A program made the position numbers and the translations under genes. 57,862 nucleotides of DNA from Methanobrevibacter sp. GTDB lineage: Archaea > Methanobacteriota > Methanobacteria > Methanobacteriales > Methanobacteriaceae. The stretch is taken from contig JAFZMD010000078.1 in NCBI GenBank assembly GCA_017553445.1, positions 1 to 57,862 of the forward strand. The letters are read 5' to 3'. The notes below the pieces were generated by a model, which did not search any database, was not told where the DNA came from, and worked only from the letters and a program-made list of their open reading frames with translations. Below are positions 7,822 to 16,306 of this stretch, piece after piece. How positions within the stretch are numbered: the first letter of the stretch is position 1; the number at the start of each line of letters is the position of its first letter.

Positions 7822-9282
7822 ATGAATCCTGATAATGAAGATTCCTTTTATGATTTTTTACAAAGTCAAATTACAGACACTCCTTTATCTCTAAACAATG
7901 AATTGTCCAATAGGGGTGTTAAATTTAATCATAGGGATGATTTTGATGAAATAAAAGTTTTTATAGATGAATTTATCGATGGAAATAATGTTAATCGATA
8001 TATTGTATTGCCTGGTCTTAGGGGTGTTGGAAAAACAACAATTCTATTTCAGGTATATGACTATCTGTTGAATCAGAAAAATATCAATCCTGAGCAGATA
8101 TTATATTTTTCGTGTGAAGAAATAAATAAAATAGAAGATTGTGATATCTACGATACAATCAAATATTACCTAAAAACATTTCATAACTCATCACTGCAGA
8201 CTCTTGATGAAAAAATATTCCTATTGATTGATGAATCACATTTTGACAGGGATTGGTCGGTTTCAGGCAAATTAATTAATGACAAATCAAAAAACATTTT
8301 CATGATTTTTACAGGTTCATCATCAATAAACCTGGAGTATAATGCGGAAGCTGCAAGAAGGATGATACGATACCCAATAACTCCTCTAAACTATTCACAA
8401 CACTTGAAATTGAAATACAACTATCAAACTGATATTTCCAATGATTTGGTGGACTTGTTGTTCAATGGTAATGTTGATGATGCAATCATAAAAGAAAAGC
8501 AGATAAATCGTGATTTATTAAATCTAAAAAATTACAATTCAATGGATTGGGATAATTATTTTAAATTTGGAGGATTTCCATCAGTGATGCATGATACAAA
8601 TCACAGAAATGCATCAAAAAAATTATACTATTCTGTTGAAACAGTTGTAACAAAAGATTTGGGGACAATGAATAATCTAACTGCAAATACACAAACAAAT
8701 GCATTAAGGTTAATGAAATTTTTAGCGGAAAAATATCCTGGAGACATTTCACAAAATGCACTTGCAAATAAGATTAAAACATCAGCGGGAACTGTAAATA
8801 CAATAATGGACTTGCTTGAAAAGACTCATTTGATATTCCACACAGAACCCTATGCCGGTGCAAATGCAAGAGCAAAAAAATCATGGCAATATTATTTTGC
8901 AACACCAAGCATAATGCATGCAATAAATCTCAAATTCGGATTTTCATCCATAAAATTAAGCGAATATGAAGGAATTTTACTAGAAACATTGGTTGGATCA
9001 AACCTGGTCAACCTGAAAAATAGTGAGAAATTCTTTGAATTCAGCATATTCTATGACTCGTATAAAGTGAAAAAGCAACGTGTTGACTTTATAATAAAAA
9101 AAGATTTTGATGAGGTAATTCCGATAGAAGTTGGGCATGGTGTTAAGGATACTGGTCAAATTAATGATGCGATAAGGCGTTATAAAGCTCCACATGGGAT
9201 TGTTATATCTGATACAACAAAAACAATTGAAAAAGTTGATAATGTAATATTCGTGCCAATAAAAACTTTCTCATTGATGTGA
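7822..9282 (+). CDS. AAA+ ATPase with C-terminal DUF4143 nuclease-like domain
   Basis: 486 residues; GAGGTGG at 7809-7815 supports ATG 7822. Residues about 55-230 form the P-loop ATPase: LPGLRGVGKTTILFQVYDYL is Walker A, FLLIDESHFDRDW is Walker B and MIFTGSSS is sensor 1. Residues about 270-480 fit DUF4143: an ETVVTKDL helix, a winged-helix-like segment (GDISQNALANKIKTSAGTVNTIMD), and a C-terminal restriction-endonuclease-like core (RVDFIIKKDFDEVIPIEVGHG) with D-x-x ... E-V. This family is abundant and strain-variable in archaea and gut bacteria. Roles in mobile-element or genome defence are suspected but unproven. The duplicated palindromic promoter suggests tight, possibly auto-, regulation. 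Confidence 0.85.
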   Translation: MNPDNEDSFYDFLQSQITDTPLSLNNELSNRGVKFNHRDDFDEIKVFIDEFIDGNNVNRYIVLPGLRGVGKTTILFQVYDYLLNQKNINPEQILYFSCEEINKIEDCDIYDTIKYYLKTFHNSSLQTLDEKIFLLIDESHFDRDWSVSGKLINDKSKNIFMIFTGSSSINLEYNAEAARRMIRYPITPLNYSQHLKLKYNYQTDISNDLVDLLFNGNVDDAIIKEKQINRDLLNLKNYNSMDWDNYFKFGGFPSVMHDTNHRNASKKLYYSVETVVTKDLGTMNNLTANTQTNALRLMKFLAEKYPGDISQNALANKIKTSAGTVNTIMDLLEKTHLIFHTEPYAGANARAKKSWQYYFATPSIMHAINLKFGFSSIKLSEYEGILLETLVGSNLVNLKNSEKFFEFSIFYDSYKVKKQRVDFIIKKDFDEVIPIEVGHGVKDTGQINDAIRRYKAPHGIVISDTTKTIEKVDNVIFVPIKTFSLM

Positions 9283-9438
9283 AATATTTAAATTTGGGAA
9301 ATATTATTTATTTTCCATTTTATTAAGTTACTTTTCATGAAAACATTATTTTTTGCTCCATATTTAATCAATAGTAGGTCATCAGGTGAAAATTTTTATA
9401 TGATATAATGTTCATATTAGAATTAAAAACAAAAAAAC

Positions 9439-9508
9439 CGACTGAAAGTCGAAAAAATAATTGACGAGAATATGGAGTTAATTGTAATATAAAACAGACT
9501 GATGGTCT
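9439..9508. promoter_or_regulatory. Two related inverted repeats upstream of the TetR-CPBP operon
   Basis: CGACTGAAAGTCG (9439-9451) and AGACTGATGGTCT (9496-9508) share GACTGAnnGTC and are each symmetric at the ends. Their start points are 57 bp apart and both precede the TetR start at 9524. They are the natural candidates for autoregulatory operators. Confidence 0.55.
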
Positions 9509-9523
9509 ATTTGGTGGCATATT

Positions 9524-10138
9524 ATGAGAAAAGGTGAAAAAAGGAAAAAACAGCTATTAAAGATAGCCTATGATATGTTTATCACGCGGGGATATGAGAA
9601 TACTTCCGTTGACGAAATCATAGAAAAAGCACAAATCGCTAAAGGCACATACTACTATTATTTCCAAAGTAAAGAGCAGATGCTTGAAGAAGTCATAGAT
9701 ATGATGATTGATAATGAGACCGAAATGGCAAAGCAGATTATTGGAATGGATATTTCAGTACCGCAAAAAATAGTCGGGATACTTACATCAATGAAACCTA
9801 CCGAAGCAGAACAACCAGTAAAGAATGCTCTTTTCCAGCCGGAAAACGTGTTAATGCATTATAAAGTCAGACAAAAATTGATTAATGTTCTTACTCCACT
9901 TTTATCCGAAGTTATAGGTGAGGGAGTAAAGGAAGGCATCTTCGAATGTGAAAATATACCTGAACGGGTTAAGATGCTCCTTATCATCAGCGACAGTACT
10001 TTTAATGAAGGCACATTCACTGAAAATGATATTTCCGTCTTTATAGACATGACAGAAAAACTTTTCGGGGCAGAGAGCGGAACGATGAGTTTCATTTACG
10101 ATCTTATTGATAAGAGCGATATGGGGGTGGTTGAGTGA
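9524..10138 (+). CDS. TetR/AcrR family transcriptional regulator
   Basis: 204 residues; GGTGG at 9512-9516 supports ATG 9524. The N-terminal helix-turn-helix is canonical: LLKIAYDMFITRGYENTSVD, then EIIEKAQIAKGTYYYYFQSK, with the KGT.Y.YF.SKE recognition-helix pattern. The C-terminal ligand-binding half is divergent, as usual. It overlaps the following CPBP gene by 4 bp, so the two are co-translated. Likely a repressor of its own operon through the two GACTGAnnGTC repeats upstream. The inducing ligand is unknown. Confidence 0.9.
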   Translation: MRKGEKRKKQLLKIAYDMFITRGYENTSVDEIIEKAQIAKGTYYYYFQSKEQMLEEVIDMMIDNETEMAKQIIGMDISVPQKIVGILTSMKPTEAEQPVKNALFQPENVLMHYKVRQKLINVLTPLLSEVIGEGVKEGIFECENIPERVKMLLIISDSTFNEGTFTENDISVFIDMTEKLFGAESGTMSFIYDLIDKSDMGVVE

Positions 10139-10995
10139 CCAATACGGAAAAATACAAATATAAACCGGTTCTCTTTTTTGCTCTGGCCTATGTTTTTACC
10201 TGGATATTTTGGATTCCGGCAATCTTTTTGCCAGAAAGCATCGCTCCATTACTCATGCTATTAGGCCTTATGGCTCCAGCCATTGTGTCTACAGTTTTCA
10301 TTATGGCGTCAGGCTCAGATGCACTTAAGCAAGACTTTAAGAATAAAATCATAGGCTTTTACAAAGTAAAATGGCTGAATGTAGTTTGGGCGGTGATTGT
10401 ATTTGCGATTGTAATAGTCTGCTCTATTCTATTATCTCTACTCTTTGGACAGTCAATTGACCAGTTTTCCTTTACTGAAAACTTTTCTTTTACCGGTGTT
10501 GGAATAGCTGGAGCATTTATTACCATTACAATTGCTTCGATAATTGAGGAAGTTGGATGGAAAGGATACTGTGAGGATTCTATCGGTAACTATATGAACT
10601 GGTTTTGGGAATCCATGATTTTTGGAGTGCTATGGTCTTTATGGCATTTACCTTTAATCTTCATTCAGGGAACATATCAGGCGGGACTTATGGTGAATCC
10701 TCTTTATGTCATTAACTTTTTTGTGAGTGGAATCCCTATGGGATTTGTCATTACATGGGTCTATCTTGAAAGCGACCGTTCGATATTGGCTTGTATGATA
10801 TTCCATTTCTTTGTCAATTTCATGCAGGAGAAAATAGCATTGACTCCGGAGACCAAGTGCCTGGAGACGATAGTAATAACAGTACTTACAGTTATTATAG
10901 TCATGGCTAAAAAAGACATGTTCTTTGAAACTCGCCATGTCGGAAGACTGCTTGAATACAGCAACAACAGTGATAATGAAGTCCACACAGACTAA
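10135..10995 (+). CDS. CPBP family intramembrane (CAAX-type) metalloprotease
   Basis: 286 residues starting at GTG 10135, whose last bases form the TGA stop of the TetR gene. About eight transmembrane helices. The Abi/CPBP motifs are all present: IIEEVGWKGY (EE...(R/K)G, about residues 139-148), WSLWHLPLIF (catalytic/metal histidine, about 169-178) and FHFFVNF (third motif, about 223-229). The family comprises glutamate-type intramembrane proteases (eukaryotic Rce1; bacterial bacteriocin immunity or export proteins). Its substrate here is unknown. Co-expression with a TetR repressor suggests an inducible membrane-stress or antimicrobial-peptide immunity role. Confidence 0.88.
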   Translation: MTNTEKYKYKPVLFFALAYVFTWIFWIPAIFLPESIAPLLMLLGLMAPAIVSTVFIMASGSDALKQDFKNKIIGFYKVKWLNVVWAVIVFAIVIVCSILLSLLFGQSIDQFSFTENFSFTGVGIAGAFITITIASIIEEVGWKGYCEDSIGNYMNWFWESMIFGVLWSLWHLPLIFIQGTYQAGLMVNPLYVINFFVSGIPMGFVITWVYLESDRSILACMIFHFFVNFMQEKIALTPETKCLETIVITVLTVIIVMAKKDMFFETRHVGRLLEYSNNSDNEVHTD

Positions 10996-11052
10996 TTGGG
11001 CTTCATGCTATCTTTGTTGTGGATGAAATTGATTATATCAAAATAGCTTTGA

Positions 11053-11094
11053 GAAATAAGACATAAAAGCTTATTTCCATTTTTTTATTTTTAT
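11053..11094 (+). terminator. Terminator of the TetR-CPBP operon
   Basis: GAAATAAG (11053-11060), 9-nt loop, CTTATTTC (11070-11077), a perfect 8-bp stem followed by a T-rich run. Confidence 0.6.
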
Positions 11095-11279
11095 GTTTTT
11101 TTTCTACCTGGAACATATTGGAAGCGTTATGAACATTAAACTATAATCGAAAATTATATTGTTAATATTATCTTATTTTGGAATAATTATGTTTTAAATT
11201 TTTTATTATAAAAATTAGAAACATTTAAATAAGTAATTTTATAATATGTGTAATTATAGATTTAAAATAAGAGATTTAG

Positions 11280-11302
11280 TCGATGTGAATGTTTCATATC
11301 GA
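11280..11302. other. Inverted repeat in a gene-poor region
   Basis: Arms TCGATGTGA (11280-11288) and TCATATCGA (11294-11302) differ from perfect complementarity at one position and enclose a 5-nt loop. Flanking AGATT (about 11272) and AATCT further out extend the symmetry. Could be an RNA hairpin or an operator for the small ORF downstream. Confidence 0.35.
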
Positions 11303-11374
11303 TAATCTGAAACTTAAATAGGGTAATTTGGGAATTCAAACAGGTGTTGAAATTTAAAAATTAAAAATGATTTG

Positions 11375-11470
11375 ATGGGTATGATAAATGATATTATTGT
11401 TACAACGGGCATAAACATAGTATTGTTGGCAGTTTTATATAAATTGATGGCCTATGGGGGATTAATATAG
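11375..11470 (+). CDS. Possible 31-residue hydrophobic membrane peptide
   Basis: ATG 11375 (or ATG 11381 after GGGT) opens a short frame ending in TAG. It encodes one predicted transmembrane segment (TTGINIVLLAVLYKLMAYGG). The ribosome binding site is weak. It lies between the inverted repeat at 11280 and decayed minus-strand coding remnants. Real expression is uncertain. Confidence 0.3.
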   Translation: MGMINDIIVTTGINIVLLAVLYKLMAYGGLI

Positions 11471-11489
11471 TCCAATGCCAAGATAGGAA

Positions 11490-11925
11490 TTTTAAATGTA
11501 GGGAGAGTTATGTGAATACCTCCTGCCATATTAACTCGTTGAGTTTGAACTTCAGAAACTATTTTTTAAAGCTCCGGTAAATGCCACTGCACAGTCATCA
11601 TGAATGGATTCATTCGCTATGCAGTTATCTTTTCAGAAATTCTTCGCCCATTTTTTCGTGAACCCGTTGAATCCTTTCCAACAAGGAAAATTCCCTTCTA
11701 GAATATCTGCTGAAACCCTTTTTTCACGATTAACTTTATTTTCTCTTGAATTGCCTGCACCTGTGGTTAACCCTCTTTGGTTCATCTCAGCGATAATCAA
11801 TTAACTAAAGTTCCAATCTGTGCTTCCGTCGAGTTCAATATATTGCACATCGGACTTGTCACGTTCAAAAGTATTTAATATTTCATTAATCAGCTTTCTT
11901 GGAGTATCTAATGGTGGGAGAGTTT
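11490..11925 (-). pseudogene. Decayed coding remnant, unidentified
   Basis: Read on the minus strand from about 11925, several open pieces look protein-like but are separated by stops and frame changes: about 39 residues containing LDTPRKLINEILNTFERDKS and VQYIELDGS; about 55 residues containing EMNQRGLTTGAGNSRENK; IHDDCAVAFTGALKN; and near 11500 MAGGIHITLPTFKIPI. They appear to be successive parts of one lost gene. I do not recognise the family. The base composition is less AT-rich than the surrounding spacer, consistent with former coding DNA. The rest of 11100-12130 shows nothing else convincing. Confidence 0.35.
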
Positions 11926-12134
11926 ATTGTGTTGTCTATATTTCATGCTTAAGCGAAATTGTCAAATTTTGAAAGATTGTTGTCATTTGAAAGTAAATTC
12001 ACTTAAACGTGTAAGTATGATGTATTGTTCTCCAATATTTTCTCATTAATATTTGACCTTTTTGTGGTTTTATATAGTTTTTGTAGCATAATGGACAAAA
12101 ACTATGGATGTAGTTACTATTTTCAAATATGGTA

Positions 12135-12180
12135 GAACGTTTGTTCTTAATATTAATTTTTTATAACGGAACGTTCGTTC
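12135..12180. promoter_or_regulatory. Two operator copies (GAACGTTCGTTC type) upstream of the acetolactate decarboxylase gene
   Basis: GAACGTTTGTTC (12135-12146) and GAACGTTCGTTC (12169-12180), 34 bp apart. Arms GAACG/CGTTC are inverted around TT. They lie about 20 bp upstream of a TATA-like AAATATAAATTT (about 12203) and 60 bp before the start codon. The same 12-mer recurs at 16308 and, inverted, at 20642 and (one mismatch) at 26947. Confidence 0.75.
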
Positions 12181-12240
12181 TCTACATCATTTAATAATCA
12201 TAAAATATAAATTTAATTCTACAATAAGGAGGAAATCACG

Positions 12241-13044
12241 ATGAATAAAAAAATTGTGTTTGCATTGATTGTAGTGGGTTTGCTTGCTGTTTCAGCAGTC
12301 AGCGCTCAGAATTTTTTATTTATAAACAAAAATAATGATGATTCCATGTATCAGGTCTCTTTAATGCAGGCTTTCATGCATGGGGAATATAATGGTGTAA
12401 TCACTGTGGAAGATTTTAAATCACACGGAGATATAGGTCTTGGAACATTTGAGGGTGTAAATGGTGAGATGATAGTTTTGGACGGTGTTGTTTATCAGGC
12501 AGCCGCTGACGGAAGCATTAATGTAATGCCGGATAATGAAACCATACCATTCGCCACAATAACTCACTTTAATGAAGATGCAAAAATTGATAACATTACA
12601 GCCAAGAACTTTGACGATTTAACCGGTCAATTGGACAAGGAAATTGAAAAATATGGTACTAACAACATGTATGTAGTCAAAATCAAAGGTGATTTTTCAA
12701 ACATTACTGTTAGAAGCGTTGAAAAACAGGAAAAACCATATAAGGAATTCACTGAAGTTGCAAAAGTAGACCAAAAGGTATTCAACCACACTGACCAGAC
12801 CGGAACGCTTGTGGCAGTATATTTCCCGGAGTACATGAACGAGTTGAACATGCACGGCTGGCATCTTCATTTCCTGTCTGATGATAAGACAAAAGGAGGT
12901 CATGTCCTAGGATTCAATAATTTTAAGGGATCAGGCCAGATTGATGAAATCCATGAATTCAGTATGATACTTCCAACAGACGATACATTTGCAAAAATGA
13001 ATTTTACTGAAAATATGTCAAGTAAAATCAGTAGTGTAGAATAA
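12241..13044 (+). CDS. budA: Secreted alpha-acetolactate decarboxylase
   Basis: 267 residues with AAGGAGG at 12227-12233 before ATG 12241. Catalyses (S)-2-acetolactate to (R)-acetoin plus CO2. Diagnostic blocks are FKSHGDIGLGTFEGVNGEMI (substrate pocket and glutamate) and GWHLHFLSDDKTKGGHVLGF, whose H-x-H plus H thirteen residues after the first supply the zinc ligands; an arginine in ITVRSVEKQ fits the catalytic Arg. Residues 1-22 are a signal peptide (MNKKIVFALIVVGLLAVSAVSA), so the enzyme is predicted to be exported, as in some Gram-positive homologues. Two GAACGTTCGTTC-type operators control it. No acetolactate synthase is adjacent, so its substrate may come from community members or from branched-chain amino acid synthesis. 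Confidence 0.88.
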   Translation: MNKKIVFALIVVGLLAVSAVSAQNFLFINKNNDDSMYQVSLMQAFMHGEYNGVITVEDFKSHGDIGLGTFEGVNGEMIVLDGVVYQAAADGSINVMPDNETIPFATITHFNEDAKIDNITAKNFDDLTGQLDKEIEKYGTNNMYVVKIKGDFSNITVRSVEKQEKPYKEFTEVAKVDQKVFNHTDQTGTLVAVYFPEYMNELNMHGWHLHFLSDDKTKGGHVLGFNNFKGSGQIDEIHEFSMILPTDDTFAKMNFTENMSSKISSVE

Positions 13045-13074
13045 CTCTTTGAGTTATTCCTTTTTTTATTTTTT
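13039..13074 (+). terminator. Terminator of the acetolactate decarboxylase gene
   Basis: GAATAACTC-TTT-GAGTTATTC, a perfect 9-bp stem that overlaps the stop codon, followed by CCTTTTTTTATTTTTT. Confidence 0.8.
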
Positions 13075-13174
13075 AATTGATTAATACCTTGAACCAAGTG
13101 AAAATTAGCATCTTTTATGATTAGTTAAAAGAAAGAAAAAAGTTTAAATCAAATTAAAGATTTAAATACAAAAA

Positions 13175-13209
13175 TTTTTAAAAAAAATAAAAGCAATCAA
13201 AGATTGCTT
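13175..13209 (-). terminator. Terminator of the DUF308 gene (copy 1)
   Basis: AAGCAATC (13191-13198), AAA loop, GATTGCTT (13202-13209). On the minus strand the stem is followed by a long T-rich tract (13175-13190). The same GCAATC stem terminates the paralogue at 22429-22884. Confidence 0.7.
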
Positions 13210-13214
13210 AATTT

Positions 13215-13670
13215 CTATTCTGAAATATATAATCTTACACCTTGGATGATTAAACATATACCTATAAGAATTGCGACATAAATCGGATTATTAATTGAGA
13301 ATCCTCCAAGGATAAATGCTATAATACCCAGAATTATTATCAATACTGAAGCAATTTTTGACATGTCTTGTCCTGAAAAGAAACCTGCTATACCTAATAG
13401 AATCATTAGAATACCAATTATATAGAATTGTAATCCTAAAAGGAATGATAATGCATCAATGTTGAATATGAATAATAAACCGAATATGATGGCCAGGATT
13501 CCAACAATGACACTTGGGGCTGAAAATCCACCTAATATTGATGCTATACCTAAGAACAGTAAACTTACTCCAATCATGATTGATACTAATTCGGAACTAA
13601 AAATAGGGAAAATTATAAAAATTAATCCTAAAATTATTGACAATATTCCGGATGTTTTATTGGCTTCCAT
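13215..13670 (-). CDS. DUF308 (HdeD-like) small membrane protein, copy 1
   Basis: 151 residues, about six short transmembrane helices in a repeated hairpin pattern (SIILGLIFIIFPIFSSELVSI, then SVIVGILAIIFGLLFIF, then IASVLIIILGIIAFIL), which is typical of DUF308/HdeD proteins. Acid-resistance HdeD of E. coli is a distant relative; no biochemical function is established. GGAGGAAAAAATATGG forms the start context. It is a close paralogue of the protein at 22429-22884 (same length, same start context, same terminator stem). Confidence 0.75.
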   Translation of the reverse strand: MEANKTSGILSIILGLIFIIFPIFSSELVSIMIGVSLLFLGIASILGGFSAPSVIVGILAIIFGLLFIFNIDALSFLLGLQFYIIGILMILLGIAGFFSGQDMSKIASVLIIILGIIAFILGGFSINNPIYVAILIGICLIIQGVRLYISE

Positions 13671-14011
13671 ATTTTTTCCTCCTAATTTTTGTTATGCTCA
13701 CTTTTCAAGTGAAAAAATATAAGAATTCAAAAAGCAACATGCTTTTCACTTTTAGATTATCTTTTATATGCTATTTAATATTTTTTATAAAATAAGGAGT
13801 TATTTCATTTCGTATTGCCCAGTCAACCAAAAAATTAATCGGCTGTCAAATGCTGTTTAATTATGAGGGTTATGTTAAAATAGGAATTGATTCTGATATT
13901 ATTCGGTCATTATCACTAAGAGCCGTGAGTAATTTGATTTGTTATAAAGTGCTGGTATAACTGCAATCAAAAGGTGATGTTATCATTTAAAAAAAGTTTA
14001 AGATGTAGGAA
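13671..14011. other. Intergenic region with a possible startless reading frame
   Basis: No standard gene. On the plus strand 13802-13960 is open for 52 codons (FRIAQSTKKLIGCQMLFNY at the start of the protein-like part) but has no ATG, GTG or TTG near AAGGAG (13794-13799). It may be a gene remnant or chance. Confidence 0.25.
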
Positions 14012-14155
14012 TTAAAATCCTAGTAATCCTAATATTATGGAAATAGCTAATAAAGCTATTGCTATTTTTAATAATGTTTTTAAGCCTTTTACTGCTGCAT
14101 ATATTATTATAGCTACTATTATTATCCAAATAATTTTCATTATCAGATTTATCAT
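14012..14155 (-). CDS. 47-residue hydrophobic membrane protein
   Basis: ATG at 14155 is preceded on the minus strand by AGGGGGC, a usable purine-rich ribosome binding site. The product is almost entirely hydrophobic with two short helices (IIWIIIVAIIIYAA and KIAIALLAISIILGLLGF) joined by the basic turn VKGLKTLLK. It is the last gene of a minus-strand set with 14241-14942 and 14972-16234 (85-bp gap). It is likely co-expressed with those surface proteins. No family recognised. Confidence 0.5.
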   Translation of the reverse strand: MINLIMKIIWIIIVAIIIYAAVKGLKTLLKIAIALLAISIILGLLGF

Positions 14156-14240
14156 ATTTTTAGCCCCCTAATATTATTTCTTTGGAAATTTCTTCTTTTT
14201 TAAATTAAACATTCAATTAATATTCATTTGTTTTTGAGTA

Positions 14241-14942
14241 TTAAATAGGCAACTTTCCGGTGTATTGCTCTATTGTTGTTTTAGCATCATTTAAATTAAC
14301 TCCAGTCTTTTCTTCTACTGTGGATTTAACCTTACTTAAATTAGTATTGTTTGCATAATCATTTGCTTTTGACTGTAAATCTCCAGTCATGTTTTTCACG
14401 CTTGAAATAGTATTTTCTAATTTGGTCTTGTCCGGATAAACATTTTTGTACTCAACTGATTTTGCCATGTGGGCGGCAATGTTCTTGTCATTGCAGCAGA
14501 TCAGGATATTGTCGTGTGTAGTTTCATTAGTTAAAGGAATGCAGTAGAATTTGCCGTTATAATTTACTTTAATGATATCAAATATTTGAATTTTTAATAA
14601 TTCATCAGCATTTATTACATAACATGTAATCCCATCGATATCCTGTTTTTCCCCATTTTTTATTACTTCCTTCAGGGTATTGAATCCTAATTCAGTTACT
14701 TGGATGAAATTTGGGTCCTCGTGATTATTGTATGTAACTAATATTCCGTTGTTCCAATGCCATATTTTGGCCCCTGCAGCATTTCTGTCATATTCTGTCT
14801 GATTGGCAGGAACTTCTATTGTTGTTCCGTTTGGCGTTATATAAATTCTTTCATAATTGACGGTGGTTAACATTAGAAAAATAACGACTGCTGCTATAAT
14901 AAACAGTATTACTCCAATTATAATAATTTTTTCATTCTCCAC
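14241..14942 (-). CDS. Membrane-anchored extracellular protein, unknown family
   Basis: 233 residues. Residues about 5-26 form a signal anchor (KIIIIGVILFIIAAVVIFLM); the remainder is hydrophilic and predicted extracellular. The central part (about 45-160) has several aromatic and cysteine residues (ITCYVI, FYCIPL, ILICCND), which could allow disulfides. The C-terminal 70 residues are a predicted helical, charged, Asn-rich stalk (TISSVKNMTGDLQSKANDYA and following). Sequons such as NQT, NET, NMT and NLS occur. It begins 29 bp after the upstream gene, so it is in the same operon. No function assigned. Confidence 0.55.
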   Translation of the reverse strand: MENEKIIIIGVILFIIAAVVIFLMLTTVNYERIYITPNGTTIEVPANQTEYDRNAAGAKIWHWNNGILVTYNNHEDPNFIQVTELGFNTLKEVIKNGEKQDIDGITCYVINADELLKIQIFDIIKVNYNGKFYCIPLTNETTHDNILICCNDKNIAAHMAKSVEYKNVYPDKTKLENTISSVKNMTGDLQSKANDYANNTNLSKVKSTVEEKTGVNLNDAKTTIEQYTGKLPI

Positions 14943-14971
14943 AGATTCACCTTCATTATTTTTAATGAATA

Positions 14972-16234
14972 TTAATATATTTTTCTTATCCTGTTGTAAA
15001 TAAATGCTCCAATTGTAATAATCACGAATGATGTTATTATAATTACTGCATTTTCAATAGTATTAATCAATAAGTTTCCGGATGATTTCAGGAACTTTAA
15101 ACTTGCTTGAATTAATGACATGATTTGATTGATTATATCAATAATGAAATTTATTAACCCGGACAGCAATCCTAAAATTTGCTGCAGAATTGAGATAATT
15201 GTGGTGATAAGTCCTACAATGACTTCAAATATATATCCAATTAAGTTTAAAAGCTGTTCAAGGACAGTCAATATCATGCACAATATTTTTAAAATCCCGT
15301 CAAGTGTTTCCCATATCAATCCAAGCATCTCTAAAAGTTTTTCAAGGACGTCAACTAAAGTATGGATTTCTTTTATAAAGTCTTTAAACAGGTTTAAAAA
15401 TTCTTCCAGAGTATTTATAAACATCAGATATCCATTTATTAACATGTCGATAATAGGTTTCCAGGAGTCATATAATGCATTGGCAAGGAGAGCAAAATAA
15501 TCATACATGTTATTTAGTAATGTAGCATTTGTTTCATTATCGATTGGCGGAGTTATATTTGTAATGTTGGTTGCATTTGGGATGTTTGGAGTATTTATTG
15601 CAGAGGTTGCATTATTTGTGTCTTTTTTACTATCATCAATTGTTTTAAATGATACTTTATATGCAAAATAATCTGATTCATTACCTGATACGGATTTTAA
15701 AACTTCAAAATCAAAAACACCTTCAACATTATCGTTTATTTTAACAACTTCATGGTCACTTATTTTTTCGTGTGATGCAGCAACAGATGCACCGACTGGG
15801 GTACTGGAAGAACCGGTTTTTACAAAATCCGCTATTATTTTTTCAATTTGGTTTGCTGAATTCTGTTTGAAGCATTCAATTATGGCTAGCTTCAGTGTAT
15901 TTGAATTGCCTACAGTTGATGTAGAGACATGTTTGAATTCATCTCCTGAACTTGCGGGAGGTTTTGAATAATCCAGAATAAATCCTATAAACCCATCACT
16001 AAATGCAATGTAATTTCCATTTCCTTTAGCTAAAATATAGTTATTTTTGGGTTTATTGTCCGTTTTGTTTTTATCGGTTGTCTGGTTATTGTCAGTTGGA
16101 TTATCTTTATCGATTGTTTTGTCATGATCTGTTGTCTTGTTATCATCATTTGTGGTATTGTCCGCTACAACAATACTTAAAAAACAAAAGGAAATTAATA
16201 TAACAATAATTAATGTAACTATTTTTTTATTCAT
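14972..16234 (-). CDS. Secreted/surface protein with an Asp/Asn/Lys/Thr-rich linker and a long helical C-terminus, unknown family
   Basis: 420 residues. A signal peptide (KIVTLIIVILISFCFLSIVVA) is followed by a low-complexity D/N/K/T linker (about residues 25-65), a globular domain (about 66-205) with an AFSDGFIGFILDYSKPPASS segment, a second Asn/Thr-rich spacer, then about 180 residues of continuous amphipathic-hydrophobic helices rich in Leu/Ile with periodic Glu/Asp (for example LEEFLNLFKDFIKEIHTLVD), ending in a transmembrane helix and RIRKIY. The helical part resembles a long stalk or a membrane-associated helical bundle. First gene of a minus-strand operon. The operator GAACGTTCGTTC lies 74 bp upstream, between it and the divergent DUF4013 gene. 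Confidence 0.6.
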   Translation of the reverse strand: MNKKIVTLIIVILISFCFLSIVVADNTTNDDNKTTDHDKTIDKDNPTDNNQTTDKNKTDNKPKNNYILAKGNGNYIAFSDGFIGFILDYSKPPASSGDEFKHVSTSTVGNSNTLKLAIIECFKQNSANQIEKIIADFVKTGSSSTPVGASVAASHEKISDHEVVKINDNVEGVFDFEVLKSVSGNESDYFAYKVSFKTIDDSKKDTNNATSAINTPNIPNATNITNITPPIDNETNATLLNNMYDYFALLANALYDSWKPIIDMLINGYLMFINTLEEFLNLFKDFIKEIHTLVDVLEKLLEMLGLIWETLDGILKILCMILTVLEQLLNLIGYIFEVIVGLITTIISILQQILGLLSGLINFIIDIINQIMSLIQASLKFLKSSGNLLINTIENAVIIITSFVIITIGAFIYNRIRKIY

Positions 16235-16306
16235 ATCATGCCTCTGTATTAATAGTTTATATTATACACATATATTAAATATTACGGCAATTTCAGATAA
16301 TGGTAC

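Noticed and set aside
11604-11804. 66-codon plus-strand ORF
   Set aside because: Antisense to a better coding signal on the minus strand, which is itself decayed.
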